Assembly (NCBI RefSeq): GCF_002355735.1 | Contig: NZ_AP014879.1 | Span: 310,001 to 374,000 of the forward strand | DNA length: 64,000 nt | Reading direction: 5' to 3' | DNA from: Sulfuricaulis limicola | GTDB taxonomy: Bacteria; Pseudomonadota; Gammaproteobacteria; Acidiferrobacterales; Sulfurifustaceae | Shown here: one piece after another, positions 19,410 to 31,908 of the stretch | Numbering within the stretch: position 1 is the first letter of the stretch | How the letters are laid out: each line of letters opens with the position of its first letter | Program-made: the position numbers and the translations under genes | Notes under the pieces: generated by a model | Told to the model about the DNA's origin: nothing | Seen by the model: only the letters and a program-made list of their open reading frames with translations | Databases searched by the model: none

Positions 19410-21812
19410 ATGTTTCGACACAAGTCAAAGACTCTCATCGCCTCGGGCTTCGTTCTGGTGCTGGCGCTCACGGTCGCGCTGGCGGGCGTCGGCCTCACGC
19501 GCATGACCGCGATTCACAATCACCTCAAGCTCGTCACCGAAAGGCATAACGCCAAGGCCGACATCATTTTTTCGATGCGCCATATCGCGCGCGAGCGCGC
19601 GCTCAGCACCTACGCCATGTTCATCATGGACGATCCCTTCGACCGCGAAGAGGAATTGCGCCGGTTCACCGAGATGGCCGGTGAGTTCATGCGCTTGCGT
19701 GACCGCCTGCTCGAGATCGGCCTGAAGGAGAACGAACGCATCGCCCTCGACAAGGTGCTGGAGCAGGTGCGCCTCTACCAGCCGCTGCACCTGGCGCTGG
19801 TGGACAAGATCACCCACGAGCGCCGGGCTGACGTGAAGGATGAAATCCTGCGTCACGACCTGCTGCGGCAGCGCACCATGCTGGGCCAGCTGGACGAGAT
19901 GGTGGAGCTGGAGCGCGTCGAGATCGGCAAGGCCACGGCGCAGGCGGCGCGGGAATACAACTCGGCCTGCCTGGTCATGGTCCTCCTGACCGCCATTATC
20001 ATGGTGTCGGGTTTTTTCATCGCTTCCTATGTCATTCATCGCACGCGGCAGGTGGAACAGGCCCTGGCGCGGGAGAAGGAGCACGCCGAGATCACGCTGC
20101 ATTCGGTGGGCGACGCCGTCATCGCCGCCGACGAGCAGGGCAACGTCAATTACCTGAATCCCGCCGCCGAGCAGATGACCGGCTGGCGCAACGCCGAGGC
20201 GCGCGGCCAGCCGTTGCGCAACATCTACCACATCATCAACGAAACCACGCGCAAGGCGCTCGAGCATCCGGCGATGCTCGGTGTCCTGGATACGCCCATC
20301 GCCGGGCTGAACAAGCATACCCTGCTGATCAGTCGCCGCGGGTGGGAGCTGGCCGTCGAGGACAACGCCGCGCCGATCCGCAACAGCGACGGCGAGAACG
20401 TCGGCGCCATCCTGGTGTTCCGCGACGTCACCGAGCAGCGCCAGATGCAGAAACAGCTGAGCTGGCAGGCCAGCCATGACCCGCTCACCGGCCTGGCCAA
20501 CCGGCGCGAGTTCGAGGTGCTGCTGGAGCGCCTGATCGCCAGCGCCAAGGAGCAGGACAAGCATCACGCCCTGCTGTATCTCGACCTCGACCAGTTCAAG
20601 GTCATCAACGACACCTGCGGGCACGTGGCCGGCGACGAACTGCTGCGGCAGATCGCCGGGCTCATGCGGCCGCTGATCCGCGACAGCGACACCCTGACCC
20701 GTCTCGGCGGCGACGAGTTCGGCATCCTGCTCGAGGGTTGCTACATCCCGCAGGCGGAACAGATCGCCCACAAGGTGCTGGAGTTGCTGGAGGATTTTCG
20801 TTTCGTGTGGCAGGACAAGAGCTTCCGTGTCGGCGTGTCCATCGGCCTGGTCGGCATTCACGCCGGCAGCGGCTCGGCCTCGAGCGCGTTGAGCGTCGCC
20901 GACGGCGCCTGCTACATGGCCAAGGACAAGGGTCGCAACCGCGTCTGGGTGCACCAGGACGACGACCGCGAAGCGGCGCACCGGCAGGGAGAAATGGAAT
21001 GGGTGTCGCGCATCATGCGCGCGTTCGACGAAGACCGCTTCGTCCTGTATTACCAGCGCGTGATGCCGCTCGCCGCGGACGCGGAGGACTACCAGTGCCG
21101 GGAAGTGTTGGTGCGCATGCGCGCCGAAAACGGCGAACTGATTCCGCCCATGGCGTTCATCCCGGCCGCCGAGCGCTATGGCATGATGAGCACGGTGGAC
21201 CGCTGGGTCGTCAAAACCGCCTTTACCTGGCTGGCCGGCCATCCCTCCGGGGAACGGCTGGCGATCAATCTTTCCAGCCAGTCGCTGGGCGACGAGGATT
21301 TCCTGAATTTCGTGATGGAGCAGTTCCGCACCACGCGCCTGTCGCCGCGGCGCATCTGTTTCGAGATCACCGAAACCGCGGCCATCGCCAACTGGAACCG
21401 CGCCACTCATTTCATTGCTGCGTTGCGCGCTCACGGTTGCCGCTTCGCCCTCGATGATTTCGGCAGCGGCATGTCGTCCTTCGGTTACCTGAAAGGTCTG
21501 GCGATCGACTTCATCAAGATCGACGGCGCGTTCGTGCGCGACATGATCGATGACGAGGTCGACTTTGCCATGGTCGAGGCGGTCAATCGCATCGGTCACG
21601 TCATGGGCATCCGCACCACGGCGGAGTACGTGGAGAACGACCAGATACTCGAGAAGCTGCGGGAGCTGGGCGTGGATTATGCCCAGGGCTACGGCCTGCA
21701 CATGCCGCAACCGCTCGAGGTGATCACCGAGTTGCCCGCGGGGAAAACGGCGAATTCCAAAGAGAAACCGTTCGACCTCGATTTTCCGGTGATAGGTCGC
21801 CCCGCGGTCTAG
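19410..21812 (+). CDS. membrane PAS-GGDEF-EAL c-di-GMP enzyme
   Basis: The 800-residue product has TM1 at about 10-30, a helical periplasmic sensor to about 185, TM2 at 187-209, a PAS domain at about 225-345, a GGDEF domain and an EAL domain. GGDEF is intact at 433-437, and the inhibitory I-site RxxD is present as RDSD (424-427). The EAL signature reads EVLVR (565-569), with NLSS, EITET, DDFGSG and KIDG all present, so phosphodiesterase residues look complete. Both activities are possible; the sign cannot be told from sequence. The ATG at 19410 places a basic stretch before TM1. The gene ends in a CTAG shared with the convergent rsmE stop. Confidence 0.92.
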   Translation: MFRHKSKTLIASGFVLVLALTVALAGVGLTRMTAIHNHLKLVTERHNAKADIIFSMRHIARERALSTYAMFIMDDPFDREEELRRFTEMAGEFMRLRDRLLEIGLKENERIALDKVLEQVRLYQPLHLALVDKITHERRADVKDEILRHDLLRQRTMLGQLDEMVELERVEIGKATAQAAREYNSACLVMVLLTAIIMVSGFFIASYVIHRTRQVEQALAREKEHAEITLHSVGDAVIAADEQGNVNYLNPAAEQMTGWRNAEARGQPLRNIYHIINETTRKALEHPAMLGVLDTPIAGLNKHTLLISRRGWELAVEDNAAPIRNSDGENVGAILVFRDVTEQRQMQKQLSWQASHDPLTGLANRREFEVLLERLIASAKEQDKHHALLYLDLDQFKVINDTCGHVAGDELLRQIAGLMRPLIRDSDTLTRLGGDEFGILLEGCYIPQAEQIAHKVLELLEDFRFVWQDKSFRVGVSIGLVGIHAGSGSASSALSVADGACYMAKDKGRNRVWVHQDDDREAAHRQGEMEWVSRIMRAFDEDRFVLYYQRVMPLAADAEDYQCREVLVRMRAENGELIPPMAFIPAAERYGMMSTVDRWVVKTAFTWLAGHPSGERLAINLSSQSLGDEDFLNFVMEQFRTTRLSPRRICFEITETAAIANWNRATHFIAALRAHGCRFALDDFGSGMSSFGYLKGLAIDFIKIDGAFVRDMIDDEVDFAMVEAVNRIGHVMGIRTTAEYVENDQILEKLRELGVDYAQGYGLHMPQPLEVITELPAGKTANSKEKPFDLDFPVIGRPAV

Positions 21813-22543
21813 CTGCCGGACCCGGCGTTCAGGGCAAAGGCCGCGACCAGCGCCACCGCCGCGGTTTCTATGCGCAGTATGGAAACCCCCAGCGTCAGCG
21901 ACCTTGCGCCGGCGGCGACAGCCTGTTCGATCTCGGCCTCTGTAAATCCGCCTTCGGGCCCGACCAGCAGCGTCACGTCATTCACTCGCTCATTAATCGC
22001 CGCGGTAACGCTTACGGCCTGTACCGCGGGGTGGGCGAGCCATACCAGGCTTCCCTCCGCTGTCGCGCGCCGGGTGACATCCGGTGCCGTGGATGCTGCT
22101 TCAATCGCCGGAAGATACAGTCGGCGACTCTGCTTGCAGGCCTCGAGGCAGATTTTCCGCCAGCGCGCCGGGCTGTTGGCGCCGGGTTTGACCACGCTGC
22201 GCGCACACAGGAGCGGGGTGAAACGGGTCATGCCCAATTGCGTCGCCATGTCGAGCAGCACCTGCTGGCGGTCCCCTTTGGGCAGGGCGCAGGCGAGATG
22301 CAGCGTCGGCCGGCGCGGGGGTTCAGTGCGTCGTTCCTCGATGCGCAATTCCAGTGTCTGCCCGCGCGCGGTGGTTCGGAGCAGCGTGGCGCGCGCGGTG
22401 CCGCCGTGTCCGTCGAACAGCCACAGCGTATCCCCGTCGTGCAGCCGGCGCGCCGCCGCGGCGTGGCGCGCCTCGTCGCCCGTCAGCAGCAGCGTCGCGC
22501 CGGGTTCGGCGAGTTGCTCGGAATAGAACAAGGGTTCGGTCAT
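21809..22543 (-). CDS. rsmE: RsmE, 16S rRNA (uracil-1498-N3)-methyltransferase
   Basis: RsmE methylates U1498 of 16S rRNA. The 244-residue product shows the SPOUT-class C-terminal knot: LLVGPEGGFTEAEIEQA and LGVSILRIETAAVALVAA, plus the GDEARHA motif in the N-terminal PUA-like part. The ATG at 22543 begins TEPLFYSEQL; an upstream in-frame ATG at 22573 would run into the hairpin repeat. The stop codon overlaps that of the convergent GGDEF/EAL gene by four bases. It lies after rsmJ on the same strand, separated by hairpin repeat copy 2. Confidence 0.93.
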   Translation of the reverse strand: MTEPLFYSEQLAEPGATLLLTGDEARHAAAARRLHDGDTLWLFDGHGGTARATLLRTTARGQTLELRIEERRTEPPRRPTLHLACALPKGDRQQVLLDMATQLGMTRFTPLLCARSVVKPGANSPARWRKICLEACKQSRRLYLPAIEAASTAPDVTRRATAEGSLVWLAHPAVQAVSVTAAINERVNDVTLLVGPEGGFTEAEIEQAVAAGARSLTLGVSILRIETAAVALVAAFALNAGSGS

Positions 22544-22555
22544 ATATTCATAAAT

Positions 22556-22642
22556 ATGATTTTGAACCGCCAAGGCGCCAAGCCCGCCAAGAAAGAATAA
22601 TTTTCAAGAATAAAAAACTTGGCGTTCTTGGCGTCTTGGCGG
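22556..22642. repeat. intergenic hairpin repeat, CGCCAAG family, copy 2 (uninterrupted)
   Basis: The left arm carries three CGCCAAG-type units (22566-22592) and the right arm (22618-22642) three CTTGGCG-type units. It shares 25 identical nt (22556-22580) with copy 1 at 1422. It lies between the codirectional genes rsmJ (ends 22659) and rsmE (starts 22543). Confidence 0.88.
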
Positions 22643-22658
22643 TGGATGTTAACAGTTC

Positions 22659-23465
22659 TTAGTTTCGTACAAGATATACGTCGTAGCGCACCAGTTTTCC
22701 CGTCAGGCTCATGCTCGGGTCCGGCGCGAGCGGCGGGGCATCGTCGGGGCGCTTCACCACCACGCGGTCGCGGGCGATGCCGCGGCTGATCGTCAGCAGT
22801 TCCGGCGCATCGGTATCGTCGCCGACCAGCTCGCGCAGCAGGCGCATTTCCTTTTTCACCGCCGCGGACTTGCGGCGTTTCGGCGGAAACATGGGATCGA
22901 GATAAATTGCGTCGGGGCGCGGCGCGATGGCGGGCAGCAGCGCGCGGGCGTCGCCGCCCACCAGTTCCAGGCGCCCGGTCAGCAGGGCTCCGGTCAACGC
23001 CGTCAGGCGCTGCAGACCGTCCCGGGCCAGCGCCGCGACCACGGGCGAACGCTCGATGGCGGTGACGCGGAAACCCATGAGCGCCAGCAGCAGCGCATCC
23101 TGGGCATAGCCGGCGGTGGCGTCCACGATGACGCGGGTTTTTTTGCCAAAGGCACGCGCCAGCGGCTGGCGGCGCGAGAGATTCGCGCTGTAAGGCCGAA
23201 GGTCGAGATGCGAGAAATCCACGTATACGGGATGTATGCGCGGATCACGGCGGTTTCGCAGTTCAAGATGTTCGGGCGTGAGGGCCAGCAGCAGATCGAA
23301 GCCGGCCTCCGCGGTTTCTGCCAGCGGCAACATCAGTTCCCGCGCCAGTTCCGTGGTGTGTGCCCTGCTTGCGTCATCGTCTCCGGCCAGAACCGCGATG
23401 CTGGCCGGCGCGTGCCGGGCGGCGCCGAAGGCGGGAGCGGAACGGCGGGCCGGGAGCGAGGTCAT
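22659..23465 (-). CDS. rsmJ: RsmJ, 16S rRNA (guanine-1516-N2)-methyltransferase
   Basis: RsmJ methylates G1516 of 16S rRNA. The 268-residue product has the SAM motif VIVDATAGYAQDALLLALMG, the acidic IERSP loop and the active-site-like IYLDPMFPPKRRKSA, all matching the YhiQ/RsmJ family. The N-terminal SRAHTTELARELMLPL part fits as well. The ATG at 23465 is chosen because the upstream frame is low-complexity and overlaps a terminator. A bidirectional terminator hairpin lies upstream at 23530-23558. Confidence 0.9.
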   Translation of the reverse strand: MTSLPARRSAPAFGAARHAPASIAVLAGDDDASRAHTTELARELMLPLAETAEAGFDLLLALTPEHLELRNRRDPRIHPVYVDFSHLDLRPYSANLSRRQPLARAFGKKTRVIVDATAGYAQDALLLALMGFRVTAIERSPVVAALARDGLQRLTALTGALLTGRLELVGGDARALLPAIAPRPDAIYLDPMFPPKRRKSAAVKKEMRLLRELVGDDTDAPELLTISRGIARDRVVVKRPDDAPPLAPDPSMSLTGKLVRYDVYLVRN

Positions 23466-23529
23466 GGTGCGGCAAGCATAAACATTCCCCGGTGGCGGCG
23501 CACCATGCCCGATCGGCCGTGGCGGGAAA

Positions 23530-23558
23530 CAGAAAACCCCGCCAGGCGGGGTTTTCTG
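23530..23558. terminator. bidirectional terminator
   Basis: CAGAAAACCCCGCC and its complement form a strong stem with T runs on both strands. It sits 23 bp after the stop of the DUF1269-like gene (minus) and before rsmJ. Confidence 0.8.
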
Positions 23559-23581
23559 TCCGGTCAAGAACGGAGGATTTT

Positions 23582-24094
23582 TTAAGGGAATGCCGGGATG
23601 GTCGGGTCGCGTCCGCGCGCGGCGGCATCCGGATACTGCTCGCGTATCATGTCGCTGATTTCCCCGATCTGGTCCTTGGGCACGTCGACCATCAGCAGGA
23701 TTTTTCCCTGTTCGATGTCGCGGGAGAATTTCCGCAGGCGGGTGTTGGGAACATCCGCCGCAATCATGCCGGAGGCCCACACGCCGACGATGGCGCCGAT
23801 CAGGCTCATGGCCAGGATCACGCCGAGTCCCATCGCCAGGCCGGAGGGCGGAAACATCATGGCGACGACGCCGGCGACGGCTCCGGTGGCGCCGCCCACG
23901 ACCAGGCCCAGGGCGAGGCCGTGGAGCTCATCGCTTTTCTGGAGCATGGTGGCTTCGGGCAGGTCGTTCAGCGACACGCCTTCCCGGGCCAGAAAAAACA
24001 CATGCTCTTGTTCGATGCGGGCCAGCAGCAGCTTGTTGAATACCGCTTTCGCGGTCTTGACGTCGGGGAGCAGAAAATAAAGCCGTCTTCTCAT
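23582..24094 (-). CDS. DUF1269-like membrane protein with glycine-zipper segment
   Basis: The 170-residue product starts with a soluble RRRLYFLLPDV alpha/beta domain. Two hydrophobic, glycine-rich segments follow at about 65-115 (GLALGLVVGGATGAVAGVVAMMF and GLGVILAMSLIGAIVGVWASGM), then a soluble C-terminal part. This is the layout of DUF1269 proteins, whose function is unknown. GGAGGAGG lies 5 nt before the ATG at 24094 and fixes the start. It is transcribed away from typA and ends before a strong terminator, so it is probably a single-gene unit. Confidence 0.8.
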   Translation of the reverse strand: MRRRLYFLLPDVKTAKAVFNKLLLARIEQEHVFFLAREGVSLNDLPEATMLQKSDELHGLALGLVVGGATGAVAGVVAMMFPPSGLAMGLGVILAMSLIGAIVGVWASGMIAADVPNTRLRKFSRDIEQGKILLMVDVPKDQIGEISDMIREQYPDAAARGRDPTIPAFP

Positions 24095-24262
24095 CGCAAC
24101 CTCCTCCCGCCATGGCGGACTGGTGTCAGACAGAGACCACTTTACATCTGTGGCTACGGACAAAGCATAGCCGAAGCACGCCGGCATCCCAACGAGATGC
24201 CGTACTTTTAGTATCAGATTTTCCGGGAAACTGCCGCGACGGGTGTCGTTACGCCAGTGGAA

Positions 24263-26083
<1,821 letters not shown>

Positions 26084-26166
26084 TGGATTTACCGTTTACG
26101 TGGGGGTCACAGCCAAAAGGCCGCGCATTATACACGTTTACCGGGGGAAAAGCCTACCGGGGCAGG

Positions 26167-27042
26167 CTAGTGGCGCGTCGGAGTGGCCGGGGTGCTGTGC
26201 AGGCTGGCAAACAGCTGTTCCGCGTCGATCCGGTCGAATTCGTAGCGGCTGCCGCAGAACTCGCAGTCCACCCGGACCGCCCCCTGTTCCGCCAGGATCG
26301 AGTGGATTTCGCCGTGCCCGAGCATGCGCAGCACCGACTCGACCCGGTCGCGCGAGCAGGAGCAGCGGAAGCTCACCGGCGCGCGCGAGAACAGGCGGAT
26401 GTCCTCTTCATGGTACAGGCGGCGGATGATCTCGGGCACCGGCAGCGCCAGCAGTTCCTCGCGCGTGATGGTCGAGCCCAGATGCACGGCGCGATTCCAG
26501 GCGTCGTCGTCCAGCTGCGGGTCCCCGGGCAGCCGTTGCAGCAGCATCCCGGCTGCCTGGTTGGGATCGGAGGCGAGCCACAGGCGCGTGGCCAGCTGCT
26601 CCGAGCGCGCGAAATAATTTTCAAACGCCTCGGCCACGGTCAGCCCTTCGAGATTCACGATGGCCTGGTAGCGTTCCCTGCCTTTCTGCGGGTCGATGGT
26701 CACGGCGAGACGACCGTCGCCGACCAGTTCGGAAAGCGGCGCATCCGGCACGGCGCCGTTCCACTGCGCGATGGCGCGCATGGTGCGGTCGCTGGTGCAC
26801 TCGACCACCAGCAAATTGACCGGCCCGTTGCCCTGCACCTGCATGATCAGCCGGCCGTCGAACTTGAGCGTGGAAGTGAGCAGTGCCGCCGCGGCCATCA
26901 GTTCACCGAGAATGTCGCGCACGCGCGGCGGGTAGTCGCGCCGTTCGAGCACCGCCTGCCAGGTGGCGTCGAGATGCACGATCTCGCCGCGGATCGGGGC
27001 GTTCTCGAAGATGAAGCGTTGCAGCGAATCGCCGGTGGTCAT
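26167..27042 (-). CDS. hslO: HslO (Hsp33), redox-activated holdase chaperone
   Basis: Hsp33 unfolds when its zinc is lost on oxidation and then protects other proteins. The 291-residue product has the four zinc cysteines: CSC at 227 and 229, and CEFC at 260 and 263. This is the CXC...CXXC redox switch in its normal C-terminal position. The N-terminal Hsp33 domain is complete. The ATG at 27042 begins TTGDSLQRFIFENAPIRGE, the usual start; an upstream GTG/ATG extension has no support. A thioredoxin gene lies upstream on the same strand. Confidence 0.94.
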   Translation of the reverse strand: MTTGDSLQRFIFENAPIRGEIVHLDATWQAVLERRDYPPRVRDILGELMAAAALLTSTLKFDGRLIMQVQGNGPVNLLVVECTSDRTMRAIAQWNGAVPDAPLSELVGDGRLAVTIDPQKGRERYQAIVNLEGLTVAEAFENYFARSEQLATRLWLASDPNQAAGMLLQRLPGDPQLDDDAWNRAVHLGSTITREELLALPVPEIIRRLYHEEDIRLFSRAPVSFRCSCSRDRVESVLRMLGHGEIHSILAEQGAVRVDCEFCGSRYEFDRIDAEQLFASLHSTPATPTRH

Positions 27043-27126
27043 GGCAGTCCCTTCATCCTCAGTATAACCCCCGGGCATGCCGGTGGAGGAAGTGACGGGA
27101 AAAAGCGATTTCCAAGAGAGTGCGCG

Positions 27127-27507
27127 TCAGCCTTTGTTCGCGGCGCTGGCCTGCTCCTTTTCAATCTCGCGGCGGACTTCATTCATGTCCAGCGCCTTGG
27201 CTTTCTCGATGACCTGCTCGAGGGCCGCGGCCGGGAGCGCGCCGGGTTGGGCGAAGATGATGATCTTCTCGCGGAAAATCATCAGGGTCGGGATCGAGCG
27301 GATCTGGAAATAACCGGCCAGCGCCTGCTGTTCCTCGGTGTTGACCTTGGCGAACACGACATCCGGGTGTTTTTCCGAGGCTGCCTCGTACGCGGGCGCG
27401 AACGAGCGGCAGGGCCCGCACCAGGGCGCCCAGAAATCCACGATCACCATGCTGTTGCCGTTTACGACCTGATTGAAATTTTCCTGCGTTACTTCGATGG
27501 TAGCCAC
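27127..27507 (-). CDS. thioredoxin
   Basis: The 126-residue product has the WCGPC active site at Cys30-Cys33, the cis-proline in IPTLMIF and the thioredoxin fold throughout. Residues beyond about 105 form a charged helical extension (ALDMNEVRREIEKEQAS) not present in E. coli TrxA. I prefer the GTG at 27507, preceded by GGAGAT, over the ATG at 27528. It lies next to hslO, so both may act under oxidative stress. It is probably a general disulfide reductase. Confidence 0.9.
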   Translation of the reverse strand: MATIEVTQENFNQVVNGNSMVIVDFWAPWCGPCRSFAPAYEAASEKHPDVVFAKVNTEEQQALAGYFQIRSIPTLMIFREKIIIFAQPGALPAAALEQVIEKAKALDMNEVRREIEKEQASAANKG

Positions 27508-27635
27508 ATTATCTCCAGCGGGCATCACGCGGACGCCCTGATTTCGGGTTAAAGAAAAACTTTACCGCCAGACGCGGCGTCTTTGAACATGAATAAGGGC
27601 ATATCCGGGAATATCAAGCCGCGGCACCGGTGTTG

Positions 27636-28709
<1,074 letters not shown>

Positions 28710-28724
28710 GCGGACACTCCCGGC

Positions 28725-29366
28725 TCAGGAGTATTTGACGATCATGCTGGAAATGGCATTGGCCGCGTCCTCGCATTTGTCGGTGGCGGTTTCGAGGGCG
28801 GACAGGACCTCCTTGGTCTTGATGAGCATGATCGCATCCTTCTCCTCGTCGAACAGCTGGGCGATGGCCATGTCGAAGATATCGTCGGCATGGTTCTCGA
28901 TGCTGTTGATTTTCACGCAGGCTTCGCGGATGAGTTCCGGCTTCTTGATGTCCTTCAGGTTCGAGACGGCGGCGTGCAGTTCCTGCGCGCCCTGCAGGAC
29001 CAGATCGGCCAGCTTGCACATGGACGGAGGAATCTCGGTGAGCTTGTAGAGATCGATGCGTTTCGCCGCGCCGTGGATGAAATCCACCACGTCGTCGAGC
29101 GAGGCCACCATGGCATGGATGTCTTCGCGGTCGAACGGGGTGATGAAATTGGTGCTGAGTTCGTTGAGCGTTTCATGGGTCAGGTTGTCGCCGATGTGCT
29201 CCAGGTGCTCGATTTCCCGGATGAGTTCCTTGCGCTTGTCGGCCGAGGCGGTATTGACCATCTCGACCAGTGCCCGGGACGTGGCCAACAGATTGGCCGA
29301 GGCCTTTTCAAAGAGCCGAAAGAATTTCTTGTCCTGCGGTATCAGGAAACTCAGGAAGTTGGCCAT
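28725..29366 (-). CDS. DUF47 PhoU-like Pit accessory protein
   Basis: The 213-residue, all-helical product belongs to the DUF47 family, related to PhoU. It has two repeats with acidic metal-binding motifs (EIEHLEHIGDNLTHE and SIENHADDIFD), in the ExxxD pattern seen in PhoU proteins. Such proteins sit next to pit genes and are thought to control Pit activity. The ATG at 29366 begins ANFLSFLIPQDKKFF, the common start. Gene order DUF47-pit supports the call. Confidence 0.9.
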   Translation of the reverse strand: MANFLSFLIPQDKKFFRLFEKASANLLATSRALVEMVNTASADKRKELIREIEHLEHIGDNLTHETLNELSTNFITPFDREDIHAMVASLDDVVDFIHGAAKRIDLYKLTEIPPSMCKLADLVLQGAQELHAAVSNLKDIKKPELIREACVKINSIENHADDIFDMAIAQLFDEEKDAIMLIKTKEVLSALETATDKCEDAANAISSMIVKYS

Positions 29367-29553
29367 GGCTGTTGTCCGAAGCAGGTGGCGCGAAGTGCCA
29401 ACGCCGGGAAAAATTATCGTGATTTATGGCAGGCGAATGATAAGCGATTTCCGGCCAAAGTCAGCCTGCATTTGTTACGCTGCCGGCAATGGCGTCTGGC
29501 AATGCCGGGCATGACGCAAAAACAAATCTTGGAATGATTCCAGGGGGGGGCGG

Positions 29554-30270
29554 TTATCGCCCGTGTCCGAGGATTTCCTTCTCGATCTGTTCGAGGCTGG
29601 TGTGGCGCACGTCCTTGCCCTTCACCAGGTAAATGATGTATTCGCAGATGTTGCAGGAATGGTCGCCGATGCGCTCGAGCGCGCGCGCCGCCCAGATGAC
29701 GTTGAGCACGCGCGTAATCGTGCGCGGGTCTTCCATCATGTAGGTGATGAGCTGGCGCATGGCGCCGTCGTATTTCTGGTCGATCTTGATGTCCTCGCGC
29801 GCCACCCGCACCGCCGCCTCGATATCGAGGCGCGCGAACGCGTCGAGCGCGTCGTGCAGCATGTGCCGCACATATCCGCCGAGCGCCTGGATCTCGGCGT
29901 AATTGTTTTTGGGGCGTTCCTCGGCCGCGAGCCGGACGGCCATGCGCGCGATTTTCTCGGCCTCGTCGCCGATACGCTCGAGGTCGGTGATGGTCTTGAT
30001 GACTGCCACCACGAGTCGCAGATCACTGGCCGCCGGCTGACGCCGGGCAATGATATGGTTGCATTCCTCGTCGATGGTGACTTCCATCTTGTTGACCTGG
30101 GTGTCGTGCATGATGACCTTTTCACCCAGCGCTGTGTCGCCCTTGATCAGCGCCTCGATGGCCTGTTCGATCTGCTGTTCCACGAGTCCGCCCATTTGCA
30201 GCACGCGCGAACGGATATCCTCCAGTTCGGCGCTGAATTGGCGGGAAATATGGGTATGCATTTGCTCCAT
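29554..30270 (-). CDS. phoU: PhoU, phosphate signalling regulator
   Basis: PhoU connects the PstSCAB transporter to the PhoR kinase and keeps the pathway off when phosphate is plentiful. The 238-residue product consists of two three-helix PhoU repeats with the metal-binding patterns ITDLERIGDEAEKIA and AARALERIGDHSCNI. The ATG at 30270 has GGAGGA 8 nt upstream. It is the last gene of pstSCAB-phoU and starts 22 bp after pstB. A run of eight G (29543-29550) lies just after the stop. Confidence 0.95.
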   Translation of the reverse strand: MEQMHTHISRQFSAELEDIRSRVLQMGGLVEQQIEQAIEALIKGDTALGEKVIMHDTQVNKMEVTIDEECNHIIARRQPAASDLRLVVAVIKTITDLERIGDEAEKIARMAVRLAAEERPKNNYAEIQALGGYVRHMLHDALDAFARLDIEAAVRVAREDIKIDQKYDGAMRQLITYMMEDPRTITRVLNVIWAARALERIGDHSCNICEYIIYLVKGKDVRHTSLEQIEKEILGHGR

Positions 30271-30292
30271 TGGTTGGCTCCTCCGGTCGGCG

Positions 30293-31060
30293 TCAACCAT
30301 AACGACCGGTGATGTAATCTTCCGTCTGCTTCTTCGACGGATTGGTGAAGATGGTGTTGGTGTCGCCGAATTCCACCGCCTCTCCCAGATACATGAAGGC
30401 GGTGAAATCGGATACGCGCGCCGCCTGTTGCATGTTGTGCGTAACGATGACGATAGTATAGTTCTTTTTGAGTTCGTAGATCAGTTCCTCGATCTTCAGC
30501 GTCGAGATCGGGTCGAGCGCCGAGGCAGGTTCGTCGAGCAGCATCACTTCCGGTTTCACGGCGATGGCGCGCGCGATGCACAGCCGCTGCTGCTGGCCGC
30601 CGGAGAGGCTCATGCCGCTCTGGCGCAGCTTGTCCTTGACCTCGCCCCACAGCGCCGCCTGTGTTATCGCCCATTCCACGCGATCGTCCATCTCCGAACG
30701 CGACAGCTTTTCATACAGGCGCACGCCGAAGGCGATGTTCTCGTAGATGGACATGGGAAACGGTGTCGGTTTCTGGAACACCATGCCGACCCGCGCCCGC
30801 AGCCGGAACAGGTCCGTTCCCGGCGCCAGGACGTTTTTGCCGTCCAGCAGGATGTCGCCGGTGGCGCGCTGGCCCGGATAGAGCTCGTACATGCGGTTGA
30901 AAGTGCGCAGCAGCGTGGACTTGCCGCAGCCGGAAGGCCCGATGAAGGCGGTGACCATGTTGGTGGCGATATCCAGGCTGATGTTCTTGAGCGCCTGGTA
31001 TTTGCCGTAAAAGAAATTCAGGTCGCGCACCTGAATCTTGCTGTTGATGTCGTTCGCCAT
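30293..31060 (-). CDS. pstB: PstB, phosphate ABC transporter ATPase
   Basis: PstB powers high-affinity phosphate import. The 255-residue product has Walker A GPSGCGKS, the signature LSGGQQQR, Walker B VMLLDEP and the H-loop THNMQQ. The family-typical N-terminus with [16 protein letters not shown] is present. The ATG at 31060 overlaps the pstA stop (ATGA). phoU follows 22 bp later. Confidence 0.96.
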   Translation of the reverse strand: MANDINSKIQVRDLNFFYGKYQALKNISLDIATNMVTAFIGPSGCGKSTLLRTFNRMYELYPGQRATGDILLDGKNVLAPGTDLFRLRARVGMVFQKPTPFPMSIYENIAFGVRLYEKLSRSEMDDRVEWAITQAALWGEVKDKLRQSGMSLSGGQQQRLCIARAIAVKPEVMLLDEPASALDPISTLKIEELIYELKKNYTIVIVTHNMQQAARVSDFTAFMYLGEAVEFGDTNTIFTNPSKKQTEDYITGRYG

Positions 31061-31905
31061 CAGTGTTCCAGTCGCGCGTTGCGCAACAGGGTCCGCGCCA
31101 GGATGCTCAGCGCCAGCACGCTCAGGGTGATCAGGAGCGAACCGGCCCAAGCCAGCGTGTGCCATTCCGGATACGGGCTCATGGCAAACTGGAAGATCAC
31201 CACCGGCAGGTTGGCCATGGGCTGCGTCAGGTCGGTGCTCCAGAACTGGTTGCTGAGCGCGGTAAACAGCAGCGGCGCGGTTTCGCCGGCAATGCGCGCG
31301 ACCGCCAGCAGCACGCCGGTGAGGATGCCGGAAAGCGCCGCGCGGTAGGCCACGAGCGAGATCATTTTCCAGCGCGGCGCGCCCAGCGCCAGCGCCGCCT
31401 CGCGCAGCGGGTTCGGCACCAGCCGCAGCATCTCCTCGGTGGTGCGGATCACGACTGGCAGCATGATGATGGCGAGTGCGACCGCGCCGGCGAGCGCGGA
31501 GAAATGTCCCATCCGGATCACGACCATCTCGTAAACAAAAAGACCGATAATGATCGACGGCGCGGACAGCAGGATGTCGTTGATGAAACGGATGGTCGCG
31601 GCCACCCAGGTGCGGCCGCCGTATTCCGCGAGATAGGTGCCGGCGAGAATGCCGACAGGCGTGCCGATCACGGTCGCCAGCCCCACCATGATCAGGCTGC
31701 CGACGATGGCATTGGCCAGCCCGCCGGTGGCGCCGGGCGCCGGCGTGTTCAGATGAAACAGATTCCAGTCGAAGGCCGCCACGCCATAGCTCAGGGTGGT
31801 CCAGAGTATCCAGAACAGCCAGAACAGGCCGAAGATGGTGGCGAGCAGTGAACCCGTGAGGTTCACGATATTGACGGTGCGTCGCCGAAAGTAGCGCAGG
31901 TCCAT
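31060..31905 (-). CDS. pstA: PstA, phosphate ABC transporter permease
   Basis: PstA is one of the two permease subunits of the Pst transporter. The 281-residue product has six predicted membrane segments and the permease EAA-type loop ([27 protein letters not shown]). It lies between pstC and pstB in the usual order, 3 bp after pstC, and overlaps pstB. Confidence 0.95.
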   Translation of the reverse strand: MDLRYFRRRTVNIVNLTGSLLATIFGLFWLFWILWTTLSYGVAAFDWNLFHLNTPAPGATGGLANAIVGSLIMVGLATVIGTPVGILAGTYLAEYGGRTWVAATIRFINDILLSAPSIIIGLFVYEMVVIRMGHFSALAGAVALAIIMLPVVIRTTEEMLRLVPNPLREAALALGAPRWKMISLVAYRAALSGILTGVLLAVARIAGETAPLLFTALSNQFWSTDLTQPMANLPVVIFQFAMSPYPEWHTLAWAGSLLITLSVLALSILARTLLRNARLEH

Positions 31906-31908
31906 GGA

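Noticed and set aside
21809-21812. Convergent genes sharing a CTAG at their stops, as a possible frameshift or fusion.
   Set aside because: Both genes are full length with complete domains, so this is only a 4-bp tail-to-tail overlap.
29367-29553. Possible PHO box in front of the DUF47-pit pair.
   Set aside because: No pair of CTGTCAT-like 7-mers at 11-bp spacing was found in this gap on either strand.
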